Assembly (NCBI GenBank): GCA_963691705.1
Contig: OY829541.1
Span: 13,324,564-13,388,563 of the forward strand
Origin: Viola odorata
Taxonomy: Eukaryota > Streptophyta > Magnoliopsida > Malpighiales > Violaceae
Direction: 5' to 3'
DNA length: 64,000 bases
Made by a program: the position numbers and the translations under genes. How positions within the stretch are numbered: the stretch's first letter is position 1; every line of letters begins with the position of its first letter. The notes beneath the pieces were generated by a model. That model did no database searches and was not told the DNA's origin. It saw only the letters and a program-made list of their open reading frames with translations. Of the stretch, positions 63,477 through 64,000 are shown piece after piece.

Positions 63477-64000
63477 TGATGCGAATCCACGCATCCAGGT
63501 GCCTTTACCGCCAGCTGGTCCAATGACTCGAGCCAAAGCTCAAAAGCTTCAAGACCGATTGTCATCTCTCATTCACAAGGAGCTGGAGTCTGAGATGACA
63601 AGTGAGAAAGCTGCACTTAGAGAGAAGACGACGAGAGTGGTGAATCTTCTCACCTTCACCTTGATCGATGTTGAGTCTGCTAGAAACGGCATGGAACCGT
63701 TTCACGCAAACGGCACTTGACCGTTTGAACCGTTTCACGCAAACGGCACTTGTCCGTTTCACTTAGCCGTTGCCGATTCAAGCATCAGTCGCGCAGGCCG
63801 ATTGCTGTACCCGTTCCGCGTTCCCGCCTGGCCCTTTCGTTGATAACGGCCCCTGTCCGTTTCGCCTAGCCTGGAGTTGACGCGCGTTGACTGTTTTAGC
63901 AAGGCTGCGACTTTCTATTTATTTTAGCTTAGTTAATTAATTAGACACTTTAATTAATTAGTTAAGTGTTTTACTTTATTTATTATTCCTATTATGGGAT
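63477..64000 (+). repeat. LTR of chromovirus-like element I, incomplete
   Basis: Begins TGATGCGAATCC, matching the LTR starts of N and C, directly after family G sequence. The first 243 bp are an ORF (63478-63720) with AGPMTRAKAQKLQDRLSSLI, the typical end of chromovirus pol. So pol of element I runs into its LTR. A 33-bp unit with CCGTTTCACGCAAACGG is repeated at 63694 and 63727. The LTR leaves the window. Confidence 0.65.

Noticed and set aside
63499..63720. Independent small gene
   Set aside because: The PMTRAKA motif and position at an LTR start identify it as the end of a chromovirus pol.

Overview
The window is plant nuclear DNA made almost entirely of nested LTR retrotransposons. I found no host gene, rRNA or tRNA. 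The evidence is Ty3/gypsy polyproteins of three plant lineages: Athila-like, Tat-like (dual RNase H plus antisense ORFs) and chromovirus-like (pol running into the 3' LTR, Met-type primer binding sites). A eudicot is likely and the stack of old and young insertions suggests pericentromeric heterochromatin, but both are inferences.

Left block (1-19218). A degenerate minus-strand Athila copy (B: 8178-9486 and 17672-19218) was hit by chromovirus C (9487-17666, minus, target duplication GACTT) and by Tat copy 1 (4382-8177). Tat copy 1 was in turn split by Athila copy A, whose 3' end and 3' LTR occupy 1-4381. Centre (19219-30183): a 5'-truncated plus-strand Athila copy D (integrase, env-like ORF, LTR 24464-25835) faces an inverted, truncated LTR of a related element F (25854-27120). 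Chromovirus LTR pieces follow, then an internally deleted chromovirus H (28483-29831) and a minisatellite.

Right block (30184-64000). Tat copy 2 (30184-35334) keeps only its antisense genes and 3' LTR. It abuts minus-strand chromovirus E (35335-63169), which is split by the full-length Tat element T (38123-60297, target duplication ATACC). T is itself split by a young non-autonomous element N (44374-51264, target duplication CGAGG). A further chromovirus LTR (I) starts at 63477 and leaves the window.

The most interesting content is (1) the antisense gene cassette of the Tat elements: four minus-strand genes (aORF-a, aORF-b, ORFc, ORFd) between pol and the 3' LTR, several with their own TATA box, short introns and poly(A) signals; (2) element N, which has no gag or pol enzyme but one ~1049-codon reading frame with an unrecognised repeat module, and U3 regions packed with CGTGATCACG palindromes; (3) covarying hairpins placed just before the polypurine tracts of the Athila elements. 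No similarity search was possible; family names come from motifs read by eye.
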